From Diphasiastrum complanatum (lineage: Eukaryota; Streptophyta; Lycopodiopsida; Lycopodiales; Lycopodiaceae): 62,000 nt of DNA. Below are positions 11,184 to 22,639 of the stretch, in pieces (positions within the stretch are counted from its first letter, which is position 1; each line of letters opens with the position of its first letter). A program made the translations under genes and the position numbers. Location of the stretch: positions 31,586,802 to 31,648,801 of the forward strand of contig CM055097.1 of the NCBI GenBank assembly GCA_029204225.1. The letters run 5' to 3'. The notes beneath the pieces were generated by a model that worked only from the letters and a program-made list of their open reading frames with translations, was not told where the DNA came from and did no database searches.

Positions 11184-11412
11184 CGCTGTCCAGAGAGTGG
11201 TGGATGCGCGCTCCTCTCTCTCCAAATCGCTGTCCAAAGAGTGGTGGATGTTCCTCTCCCTCCGAGTTAATTACCACCCGCGGCAATGAGCAGCGAGCGT
11301 CGAGCATTCGCGAGCCTGTACTGAGCATCGAGCAGCAGCCGCGAGGGAATTCCGCCGAGAGTAACGAGCAGCAAGCGTCGAGCTGAAAATTGCTGTCCAG
11401 AGAGCGGTGGAT
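11184..11412. repeat. Three dispersed copies of a 22-bp motif in a GC-rich patch
   Basis: The motif GCTGTCCAGAGAGTGGTGGA recurs near 11189, 11230 and 11391 with one or two changes. The patch (about 11180-11600) is GC-richer than its surroundings and also repeats GAGCAGC/GTCGAGC words. Open frames here are reciprocal shadows; no gene recognised. Confidence 0.6.
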
Positions 11413-12680
11413 GAGCCTGCCCTCAAGCCCCTCTTCCTGCCCGAACCCCTCTCGCGTCACCAGACCGAAGCCCCGTCCCGCCCCCATCCACGCGTCCAAA
11501 TGTTCTTGGAAGGGGGTCAAAGCTGTCTGCGCTCTGTCCCCGTGCCAATAAGCGCCAACGGGAGCCCCTGCGAGAGCAATACGCGAGCTCAGCCAACGAG
11601 TTAAAGAAAGCTCAACACGTGCACTGCAGGGGATAGCTCAAGAAGCTTTCCCACGCTTTGCAATTTTTCATTTTCATTAAACCCATAATCAAATATTCAG
11701 TTTGGAATCCATGGTGGGTCCCATATATGGGTATGACTTTTCACAACTTGTTGATCTTTTTTAAATCGGCTTTTCTCACAAAACTCTCTCTCTTTCTCTC
11801 TCTCTCTCTCCCTCCAATAAGGCCATTGTCGTTGCCCATGGGTTGTCATTGCTTGCTGCCCTCAAACACTGAGGTTGTGAACTAATGTTGTCCCTCATCT
11901 ACGATTTTTGCCTCAAACCCCCCCCCCCCCCTCCTAACACTGAGGTTGTGAACTAACACTTTCTTACACTTACGGTTTTTCCTCACCGTTCGAACTTCGG
12001 GTCCTCAATAGAGGTGGTACTAGCCAAATTGTCAAATAAACACTAGACCAAGATATAACAAACTCGATTTAAAAACAAAAAATCAACATTTGTTAAGCCT
12101 ATTGTGTTTTGTTAAGCTTTCATATTAGACCACCTCATTCAATTTATGAAAAAGCTTGTTTACTTTAGGAGCTACAAGTAGTATTTGACATACCTAGAAT
12201 TATAAATTTTTTTTGAGAACTACACAAGGAACACCATTGTGAGTGCTCAACAGGAGTAACAAAAGCAAAATTAAGGTCTTTGACAACTTCATACATGAGA
12301 GATTGCCATGCCACAAGGGTATTTTAAAAGGACACCTTTTTTGTTGGAGAGAGAGAGAGACAAAAGACATGGAGACGGAGTGGGGTACATAACGAAAAGG
12401 GGGAAATGCTTTAAACATGTGAACAAGAAATAATGGTTGTGGTGGGGTGAAAGAAGTCTAGATGGGATTTTTGTATGCGAGGGGATCTGGAAGAGGGTGA
12501 AGTATCGGTGAGGGGAAGTCTTCATGGGATTTTTGTGGGTGACGGGGATGGGGAGGTCTCAACGAGATCGAGAGGGAGTAAATTGGGAGGTTGGGGCTCA
12601 TAATTTTCAAGAAACTAAAATGAGATGAGGAGAGGAGAGAGGGCAAGGGAGGACGAGGATGTGAGGTGAGATGGAGAGGG
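11413..12680. other. No gene recognised
   Basis: Contains a short CT stretch near 11795-11815, a poly-C run near 11918-11930, and two copies of AACACTGAGGTTGTGAACTAA (near 11865 and 11936). No coding unit recognised. Confidence 0.45.
12676..12680. repeat. Target-site duplication (left), GAGGG
   Basis: Five bases abutting the 5' LTR at 12681, identical to 18542-18546 after the 3' LTR. Five bp is the usual Copia integrase stagger. Confidence 0.95.
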
Positions 12681-13333
12681 TGTGAAAAATTGTCAACTAG
12701 TAGTATTTTCCTAACTTGAGATTTTGTAGGCCTATGGCCAAATAAAAGTTAGAGATAGGTTCATACATGTATGTAGAGGCCCAAAGTATGTGTACACTAC
12801 TTTTGAGGTCACATTAATTAGAGGAGGTCGAGTGTGGAGCTCTTCTATTGGCTCATAATTTGGTGCATTCCTATTTGACCAAATTTCTAGGTATATGGGT
12901 GAATCCTATTGGACCCCAATTTTAGCCTATCATAAGACAAGTGGCCAAGAGGCACTATGGCTGCTATAAATAGCCATCTCCACGAGTATGTACACATCTC
13001 ATTTTCATTCTATTGAATGAATGTTATGCTCTTTGAAGATCCATCTTCTTCTCTCTCACTTTTTTGTTCATATCTTGCATTCTAGCCACTAGAATTGTGA
13101 TTTCTTTGTTGCTATGGCTTCACACGTGTGAAATGCAGGTTGTAGGCTCTGAAGTACGGACAGGGACAGCAAGTTTCTGTTTGTGGAAGCTTATGATCAG
13201 ATTTTGATGTTTAGTTGATGTTTAGTATGCTTAACATCACAATTTCTATCATTTTTTCAATCTAGATGTGCATAACTTCCATGGCCAAGATCTTTATGAA
13301 ACTTTAGCATCTTTTGGATCTGAGTTTTTCACA
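12681..13333 (+). repeat. 5' LTR of the intact Copia element
   Basis: 653 bp, beginning TGTGAAAAATTGTC and ending GAGTTTTTCACA (terminal inverted repeat TGTGAAAAA/TTTTTCACA). A TATA box, GCTATAAATAGCC, lies at 12963-12975, so transcription should start shortly downstream. The palindrome CACACGTGTG, near 13120, is shared with LTR-like sequences at 30595 and 49400. Confidence 0.97.
12965..12973 (+). promoter_or_regulatory. LTR TATA box
   Basis: TATAAATAG in the 5' LTR, about 370 bp before the LTR end; the identical copy in the 3' LTR is at 18173-18181. Confidence 0.8.
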
Positions 13334-13345
13334 TGGTATCAGAGC
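13334..13345 (+). other. Primer binding site (tRNA-iMet)
   Basis: TGGTATCAGAGC directly after the 5' LTR, complementary to the 3' end of initiator tRNA-Met, which primes minus-strand DNA synthesis. Confidence 0.95.
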
Positions 13346-13942
13346 ATTAGGCGGCCAAATGTGCAGGTTTTGCCAGATTTAGAAGAGATTTGTGGGCGAG
13401 TTTGCTTTTGTAGCATTCCAATCAAGTTTCTAGCTAAAAATCTTGTTGATTTATGTGTAGAAATTGGATCTTTGTGATCAAAACATCATTTGTATGCATT
13501 TCAATTGAAGTAGGGCGAATTCCCTCTGTACTTATCAGAATAAGGAGACAAAAATTGTTTTGGAAAGAGGGAGATGCAAGATCCAACAAGATCCTATTAG
13601 TTTTCCATTCTAGCATATAGTTTTTTGATTCAATTTCTTGCTTCTTCATGTCAAAAACTTCAAAATTGATGTAACCCTCTGATTTTCAGTTTGCTGAATG
13701 ATTCAAGAGTGTATTTCAATCTTAGGAGTGAGGGAAAAGCAAGTATATTGAGGTTTGGTCTTGGTTTGATCAAGAAATCATAAAACTAGTGGCTAAAATT
13801 AAGGAAAAAGTGAGGAAAAGAGAGAAAAAGTAAGGTTTTAGGTTCCAAATCTTTGTGATTTCTTCTTGTGTTTCATTTGTTGATTCAAGAGAGTGCTTAG
13901 TGCATTGGAACAGGTCAAAGATCAGAGATCAATCATTGCAAC

Positions 13943-16900
13943 ATGGCTACAAATGGAGGCTACATGTTGGAAAGCAATGATAGGCTTACCTCCCTCAACT
14001 ATTCTACTTGGAAAGTAAGGATGGAGTCTTTGCTTGAGATGAATGAGTTGATGGATATTGTTGTAGGTGTGGAGGAGAGACCTTTGGCACCTCAAGAACA
14101 ATTGAGGTATGACAAGAGGGCAAAGAAAGCCCTTCACATGATCAAGATGAATGTGACAAATGAGCTTATCAAAGAGGTTGGTAAGTGCACATCATCTAGT
14201 GAAGCTTGGGAAGCCTTGAAGAAGGTTTATGAATCCAAGTCTACTTCTAGAGTGTTGACTTTAAGAAGGCAAATCTTTTCTTGTATGCAAAAGAAGAGTG
14301 AGAATGGACATGCTTTTGTTTTGAGAGTTAAAGCATTGAATGATGAGTTAGCATGCATTAATGATGGCATAAATAATGAGGAGCTTGTTCAAGTGATTCT
14401 CAATGGCTTGTTGGATGATCATGCTAATCTTGTTCAAAGTTATGCTATCCAAAAATGTTTACCAAGTGTTGGAGACTTGCAAGAGGTCTTGTTGGCTGAA
14501 GAATTCAGGTTGCAAGCAAGAGTGGGAGCATCTTCTACATCTCAAGGAGGAGAAGAGGAGGCAATGTTCTCTAAAGGCAAGTTCAAGGGCAAAGGTAAAA
14601 GCAATTGGTCTAAAGGGCAAGACCAAGGTGAGCACTCTACTTTTGGCAAAAAGAAGGATAGATCTAAGCTAAAATGTTTCTATTGTGGAGTCAAAGGGCA
14701 TTTTGCTAGTGATTGTTTTAAGAAAAAGAGGGATCAAGGGGAAAAGCAAACCAATCTAACTATTGATGAGGGTGGGGATGAGCTTCTTTCAAATGATGCT
14801 TTTGTTATGTCATCTTGCTTGTTGGCTAATCATGGAGACATTGATCCTTGGTGGATTGATAGTGGAGCCACTTCTCATATGACATATCATAAAGAGTATT
14901 TTTCATCTTTAATGGCATTTGATGGTGATAGGAAGGTAATCTATACTGCAAATGATGGTGAGTGTGCAATCAAGGGGATTGGCACAATTCCTATTTCACT
15001 TTCTACAAATAGGAATATAGAATTGAAAGATGTTTTGCTCATTCCATCCATTACCAAGAACTTACTTAGTGTAAGCCAAATGCTTGACAAAGGATTCAAA
15101 GTTGAGTTTGATGGTGATGCTTGCTTGATCAAAAAGGGGTGTAGTATCATTGCAAAAGGGAAAAGGCAAGGGAAATTGTTCAAGCTTGATGCATGTGTTG
15201 TTGCTAACCAAGTTGGATGCATGGCAAATGAACAAATGTCAATTCAAGAGGTATGGCATAAAAGGATGGGACATCTCAACTACAAGGCCTTGGAGGTAAT
15301 AGCCAAAAAGGAGGTAGTAAGGGGACTTCCCAAGTCTCTTACTTGCTTGAATCATGTTTGTGAAGAATGTGCTTTGTCTAAATCACATAGATTGCCATAT
15401 ACTAGATCTATATCTAGATCTAAGATGCCTTTTTCTCTCTTGCATTCGGATATTCATGGTGTTACTACAATTAGCAATGGAGGTGCTAAGATGTATGTAA
15501 CTTTCATTGATGATTTTAGTAGATTTTGTTGGGTTTATCTACTAAAGAGCAAGGATGAGGTGTTTGATGTGTTTGTCAAGTTCAAAGTTGCTATGGAGAC
15601 TCAATTTACAACCAAAATCAAATGCTTGAGGAGCGACAATGGTGGTGAATACATTTCTAACAAATTCAAAGCCTTTTGCGATGAGCATGGGATCAAGAGG
15701 GAGTACACATGTCCAAGAACACCACAACAAAATGGAGTGGCCGAGAGGAAGAATAGAACCTTGTGTGAGAGTGCAAAGGCAATGAGATTGAATGCTAATC
15801 TTCCTAAACCTTTTTGGAGTGATGCTTTGTTGTGTGCAAATTTCCTATGCAATAGATGGCCAAGTGTTGTATTGGAAGGAAAAACCCCTTTTGAAGCTTT
15901 GTTTGGTACGAAGCCTAATGTCAAGTTTCTAAGAACTTTTGGATGCATTTGCTACTTCAACATTACTCTTGATGATAGAACTAAGGAGGATCCATCTTCA
16001 AGAAAGGGCATTTTTGTTGGTTATAGTGAAGTAAGCAAAGCATATAGGATTTATGTTCCTTCAATCAAGAAAGTGTTCACAAGTAGGGATGTCATTTTTG
16101 ATGAAAGTAACATTCCAAAAGTTGTTTCAAGTGATGATGGTGTTGTTGCAACTAATGTGCTTGATGACAATGGAGTTGATGACACATTGGATGTGGATGT
16201 TGAAGAAGCCTCTTCAAGTCAAATTCCAAGGAGAACTCCAAGGCATAAAGTGAAACCCTCAAGGCTCACTTATGATGGCAAAGGTAAGCAAGTGGTGGAT
16301 GGATCCAACTATGCTTTCCTAACTTCTTTTGATGTACCTTCATGTGTAGATGAAGCAAGGCAAAAAGAGGAATGGATCCAAGCAATGGATCTTGAGTTTG
16401 AAGCACTTATGAAGAACAACACATGGAGATTGGTGGAGCTTCCAAAGGGCAAAAGTGCAATTGGATGCAAATGGATCTTCAAGGTAAAGACAAATCAAGA
16501 TGGATCTATCAACAAGTTGAAGGCAAGGTTGGTGGCTAAAGGTTATGCTCAAGAGCATGGCATTGACTATGAGGAAACCTTTGCACCCGTGGCAAAGATG
16601 GTGAGCATAAGAGTAATCATTTCCCTTGCAACTCTTTATGGATGGGATCTTTGGCAATTAGACATTTCTAATGCTTTCTTGAATGGTGATCTTGAAGAGG
16701 AAGTCTACATGGAGCAACCCGAGAGCTATGTTTCTCATAGCAAGCCTAATCATGTGTGTTTTCTACAAAAAAGTTTGTATGGTCTTAAGCAAGCACCAAG
16801 GAGTTGGTATGCTAGGCTTAACTCTTTTCTACTTTCTCAAAACTTCACTATGAGTGAGTATGATCATTCACTTTACTTTAGAATTAGTGCTAATGATGTT

Positions 16901-17893
16901 ACAATCCTTATAATTTATGTGGATGACATTATTTTAAGTGGAGGGAACAAGGAAGATATAGAAGATATCAAGAAAGCACTAAAAAAGGAATTTGAAGTGC
17001 ATGATCTTGGTCTTTTGAGCTATATCTTAGGAATAGAAGTAATTAGAACTTCTCAAATCACTTTTATTTCACAAGAGAAGTATGCTATTTCTATTCTCAA
17101 TAGATTTCATATGGTAGATGCAAATCCTATTGATACACCTATGGAATCACATGTAAAGCTAACTATAAGAGGTAATGAAAGATCCTTCGAGGACATTACT
17201 CTCTATAGGAAGCTAATAGGTTCTCTTATATATCTAACCATCACAAGACCTGATTTATCTTATTGTGTTGGTAGATTAAGCCAATTCATGCAAGATCCTA
17301 GCATAGAACATTGGAAACTAGGAAAGAGGATCTTGAGATACATCTCGGGAACAAAAGATTTTGGCATTGTTTATAGAGGCTCATCACCTAACTTATTTGG
17401 TTTTTCAGATTCAGATTTTGCAGGAGACCTTATGGATAGAAAATCCATAAATGCACATGCTATTTTCATAGGTGATGGAGCTATCTCATGGATGTCGAAG
17501 AAACAAGCAACTATATCACTTTCTTCTAGTGAGGCCGAGTACAAAGCTTTGACATCATGCACAAAGGAGATGGTGTGGATCAAGAGGATGATTATGGAGC
17601 TTCATTTGCTGGATTTTTCAGAGAGTCCAATCATCTTTTGTGACAACCTTTCAGCCCAAAGTCTAGCAAGCAATCCGGTTTTCCATGCAAGGAGCAAACA
17701 TATCGAGGTGGCTTACCATTTTGTGAGAGAACAAGTGTTGGCAAAAGAGATCAAGCTTGAACATGTCCCATCAAAGGAATGTGTGGCTGATATCTTTACC
17801 AAAGCATTGGGAAAGGACTTATTTTTCAAGCATAGAACAAGTCTTGGTGTACTTTCTAAATCTATGCTAAAACTAGTTGAAGAGGGAGTGTGA
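13943..17893 (+). CDS. Copia gag-pol polyprotein, 1316 aa
   Basis: A single frame encoding all proteins needed for retrotransposition. In order: DUF4219-like N terminus (about 8-35), UBN2 capsid region (about 55-190), zinc knuckle C245-x2-C248-x4-H253-x4-C258, aspartic protease D306-S-G-A, GAG-pre-integrase HHCC (H439, H444, C473, C476), integrase core with D503, D565 and E601 (35 residues between D565 and E601, the DD35E spacing), reverse transcriptase with Y992-V-D-D, and Copia RNase H with terminal motifs CDNLSAQSLA, ARSKHIEV and ADIFTKAL. Order PR-INT-RT-RH defines Copia. The Met at 13943 is the first in frame and matches gag starts of the relatives in this window. The TGA (17891-17893) lies 3 bases inside the 3' LTR. 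Gag and pol are in one frame with no slip site, so the Gag excess must come from another mechanism. Confidence 0.97.
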   Translation: MATNGGYMLESNDRLTSLNYSTWKVRMESLLEMNELMDIVVGVEERPLAPQEQLRYDKRAKKALHMIKMNVTNELIKEVGKCTSSSEAWEALKKVYESKSTSRVLTLRRQIFSCMQKKSENGHAFVLRVKALNDELACINDGINNEELVQVILNGLLDDHANLVQSYAIQKCLPSVGDLQEVLLAEEFRLQARVGASSTSQGGEEEAMFSKGKFKGKGKSNWSKGQDQGEHSTFGKKKDRSKLKCFYCGVKGHFASDCFKKKRDQGEKQTNLTIDEGGDELLSNDAFVMSSCLLANHGDIDPWWIDSGATSHMTYHKEYFSSLMAFDGDRKVIYTANDGECAIKGIGTIPISLSTNRNIELKDVLLIPSITKNLLSVSQMLDKGFKVEFDGDACLIKKGCSIIAKGKRQGKLFKLDACVVANQVGCMANEQMSIQEVWHKRMGHLNYKALEVIAKKEVVRGLPKSLTCLNHVCEECALSKSHRLPYTRSISRSKMPFSLLHSDIHGVTTISNGGAKMYVTFIDDFSRFCWVYLLKSKDEVFDVFVKFKVAMETQFTTKIKCLRSDNGGEYISNKFKAFCDEHGIKREYTCPRTPQQNGVAERKNRTLCESAKAMRLNANLPKPFWSDALLCANFLCNRWPSVVLEGKTPFEALFGTKPNVKFLRTFGCICYFNITLDDRTKEDPSSRKGIFVGYSEVSKAYRIYVPSIKKVFTSRDVIFDESNIPKVVSSDDGVVATNVLDDNGVDDTLDVDVEEASSSQIPRRTPRHKVKPSRLTYDGKGKQVVDGSNYAFLTSFDVPSCVDEARQKEEWIQAMDLEFEALMKNNTWRLVELPKGKSAIGCKWIFKVKTNQDGSINKLKARLVAKGYAQEHGIDYEETFAPVAKMVSIRVIISLATLYGWDLWQLDISNAFLNGDLEEEVYMEQPESYVSHSKPNHVCFLQKSLYGLKQAPRSWYARLNSFLLSQNFTMSEYDHSLYFRISANDVTILIIYVDDIILSGGNKEDIEDIKKALKKEFEVHDLGLLSYILGIEVIRTSQITFISQEKYAISILNRFHMVDANPIDTPMESHVKLTIRGNERSFEDITLYRKLIGSLIYLTITRPDLSYCVGRLSQFMQDPSIEHWKLGKRILRYISGTKDFGIVYRGSSPNLFGFSDSDFAGDLMDRKSINAHAIFIGDGAISWMSKKQATISLSSSEAEYKALTSCTKEMVWIKRMIMELHLLDFSESPIIFCDNLSAQSLASNPVFHARSKHIEVAYHFVREQVLAKEIKLEHVPSKECVADIFTKALGKDLFFKHRTSLGVLSKSMLKLVEEGV
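17874..17888 (+). other. Polypurine tract
   Basis: A purine-rich stretch ending GAAGAGGGAG(TG) immediately before the 3' LTR, the plus-strand primer site. It overlaps the last codons of pol, which end EEGV. Confidence 0.8.
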
Positions 17894-18541
17894 AAAATTG
17901 TCAACTAGTAGTATTTTCCTAACTTGAGATTTTGTAGGCCTATGGCCAAATAAAAGTTAGAGATAGGTTCATACATGTATGTAGAGGCCCAAAGTATGTG
18001 TACACTACTTTTGAGGTCACATTAATTAGAGGAGGTCGAGTGTGGAGCTCTTCTATTGGCTCATAATTTGGTGCATTCCTATTTGACCAAATTTCTAGGT
18101 ATATGGGTGAATCCTATTGGACCCCAATTTTAGCCTATCATAAGACAAGTGGCCAAGAGGCACTATGGCTGCTATAAATAGCCATCTCCACGAGTATGTA
18201 CACATCTCATTTTCATTCTATTGAATGAATGTTATGCTCTTTGAAGATCCATCTTCTTCTCTCTCACTTTTTTGTTCATATCTTGCATTCTAGCCACTAG
18301 AATTGTGATTTCTTTGTTGCTATGGCTTCACACGTGTGAAATGCAGGTTGTAGGCTCTGAAGTACGGACAGGGACAGCAAGTTTCTGTTTGTGGAAGCTT
18401 ATGATCAGATTTTGATGTTTAGTTGATGTTTAGTATGCTTAACATCACAATTTCTATCATTTTTTCAATCTAGATGTGCATAACTTCCATGGCCAAGATC
18501 TTTATGAAACTTTAGCATCTTTTGGATCTGAGTTTTTCACA
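17889..18541 (+). repeat. 3' LTR of the intact Copia element
   Basis: 653 bp, same length as the 5' LTR and with no mismatch seen on direct reading; ends TTTTTCACA, then the right target copy GAGGG. Confidence 0.97.
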
Positions 18542-18546
18542 GAGGG
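18542..18546. repeat. Target-site duplication (right), GAGGG
   Basis: Matches 12676-12680. The pre-insertion site can be read as GGAGAGGGCATAGG. Confidence 0.95.
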
Positions 18547-19226
<680 letters not shown>

Positions 19227-19870
19227 TATGTACAGTTTTGCGCATGTGTATGGGTGCACTATGCATCCTCCTCCCCTCACCCATGCATACACATTTTGTG
19301 AACTAAAAATTGAAAAAAAGAGGATGCATATATGGGGGAGGAGGATGCATGGACCTCCTCCCCATGCATGCATCTAATGGGCCCACCAAATTTCAAATTA
19401 CACCTTAGCCACCCACTCTTACTAATCATTTCTCTCTGGTGGCAAATTCAAATTCCACTTTAAGCACATCCACACACTCTTATCGATCATTTCTCTCTCG
19501 GAGGAGGGAAGGGGAGTCTCTCTCTCTCGGAGGAGCGATCCTGGTTGCATTGGCTGGAGGCATGATTTGCTTTGCCACTATCAAGCGGCGCATTTTGAGA
19601 GGGTCTATTGTACTTTGGATCCGGCAAGCCATTCTTTTCAACTGACATCGATGATGTTGAGGACTTATGAGAGCGTTTTCAAGCTCTAGTTATGGATCCA
19701 ACTACATTCAAGCTCTACGCAAAATGAAAAAGGTCTTCATAGATATGGATCACGAGTTTGCATGATTGGTGCTTGAATTTCTCCCCATAATTTGTTTTGA
19801 ATCTCTGTATGCATTCCAGAAAATTTGTGTTTTGAATCAAAAGATTTCTCGCTTTATATCTATGTTGCAG

Positions 19871-21229
<1,359 letters not shown>

Positions 21230-21828
21230 CGATGTCAAATTATCAATAGGACAAATAAGATCTTTGCACTTGGCAAGAGACATGGATATTTATACAGACT
21301 GATTCATTGTTATTTTGATAAAGTCAAGCCTTGAATACCTCTGTTCTAGTCAATAAGACATTACTTTGGCATAACAGATTAGGCATCATACATCTGTGTT
21401 GGACATGTTGAAACAGTCCTTTCGCGCTTGATCTCGACTATCCAATCAATAAAGTCAACCTCCTTGTCTGTTATAGCTGCATTGTCAGAAAATAGATTGG
21501 TATTCCATTTAGATCAAGTCATAGACATGCAACAAAGATGTTCTAAATGTCATTCACTCAGATATATGTGGTCCAATGCAAACTCCATCATCGCTTGATG
21601 CAAAGTATTTCATTACCTTTATTGACAAATATTCAAGAAGGACATCTGCTTATTTCACTAAACAAAACTCGGAGGCTTTCAAAATCTATCGACAATTCAA
21701 GAAGCGTGCAAAAATAGAAACTGACAAAAGAATGAAAGCACTAAGGTCTGATAACTGGGGAGAGTACATCTCAACTGAATTCAATGAGTATTGCCTTTAC
21801 AACGACATTGAGCAACAATTTATTACCT
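21230..21828 (+). pseudogene. Copia GAG-pre-integrase/integrase fragment
   Basis: Damaged Copia pol. Reading traces of the pre-integrase domain (a GYLYRL-like start near 21280, LLWHNRLG near 21365) lead through stops to an open integrase stretch at 21576-21828: HSDICGPMQTPSSLDAK, YFITFIDKYSRRTS, LRSDNWGEYIS. The first two Asp of the DDE triad are visible. The sequence stops matching at about 21828, where an LTR-like sequence begins. The 61019-61740 fragment is the same part of a closely related element, with the same GPMQTPS and KYFITFID motifs, so both derive from one family. Confidence 0.85.
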
Positions 21829-22210
21829 CCTGTTGGAGGGTTTGCGGATCCCAAGGCCACCCTAACCCTAGTTAATAAGTGAGAGGGATTTGGCACCCTG
21901 CGTGTGTAAGCCCAACCCAATGATCACATAGTTATTTGATTAATTAGAATGTTAACAAAAGGACTTTAGGCCTTTTTGCGGGACTTTTAATGTCGCAGGG
22001 CCTAAATGTCAAGTTAGTGAATAAAGTTGAGTTTCCCTCCGATTTTGATGGTTCCCACACTTTTTTAAATTTGAATAAAAAGAGAGGCAAGACTGGACCA
22101 ATAGGATTCAGAGGCCAAGGTCCTCCTCTCTACTATAAAAAGGGACCAACTCGATTACTCATGATGTTCATTTCCTCATTTCAATAAAGTAGATTGGTTC
22201 TCTTTAGAAA
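21829..22210 (+). mobile_element. LTR-like promoter segment at the 5' side of a Ty3 relic
   Basis: Begins TGTTGGAGGG where Copia homology ends, carries a clear TATA box (CTATAAAAAGGG at 22133-22144) and precedes Ty3 gag coding in the same orientation. The 3' boundary and a PBS were not found, so LTR status is inferred from position and promoter-like content. Sequence to about 22600 may belong to it. Confidence 0.35.
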
Positions 22211-22639
22211 TGGATTGATGAATGTCCTTGCTCTTTTTTTCTTTTCCTTCATTTCTCATGCTTTCTTCGGATTTTGCTAATTGTTGGATTTGATCATTAT
22301 TGGGATTGCTATTTCTTATGCTTTTTGTGAGAGAGAAAGGGAGAGAGAGAAGAGTAAGTTTTTATCATTGTTGTGGATTTAGGGTTAATGGAAGTAGGGC
22401 TAATGGATATAGTGTTAATGGATGTTAGTGTTAGATCTTCCATTCATGTTGAAATCTGAACTATACTATCGCTCTCATGGGAACGAACCTATGCATGACA
22501 ACTAACTCCGTCTCTTTGATGCTAGATTGACTAGATCTTGGATTCAGGTTAGGCAAGGAAAGAAATCCACTTCTTGTAACTCACCTGACCATGAGACTGC
22601 TTTTTGCAACTTCAACCCTCGGATAATTCAGCAACGGTA

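Larger units (their letters stand above)
12681..18541 (+). mobile_element. Complete, apparently young Ty1/Copia retrotransposon
   Basis: A 5861-bp autonomous-looking LTR retrotransposon: 5' LTR (12681-13333), PBS, leader, one uninterrupted gag-pol frame (13943-17893), purine tract and 3' LTR (17889-18541), framed by a GAGGG duplication. Reading the two 653-bp LTRs side by side I found no difference, and the frame has no stop or frameshift, so insertion was recent on an evolutionary scale. It landed in non-genic DNA about 9 kb upstream of TBP in the same orientation. Older relatives occur in the window: gag relics at 1-890 and 56359-56593, and an LTR with shared features at 30299-30806. Activity cannot be judged from sequence alone. 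Confidence 0.97.

Noticed and set aside
21857-21870. CCCTAACCCTAG, resembling telomere repeats.
   Set aside because: Only two imperfect units; no array.
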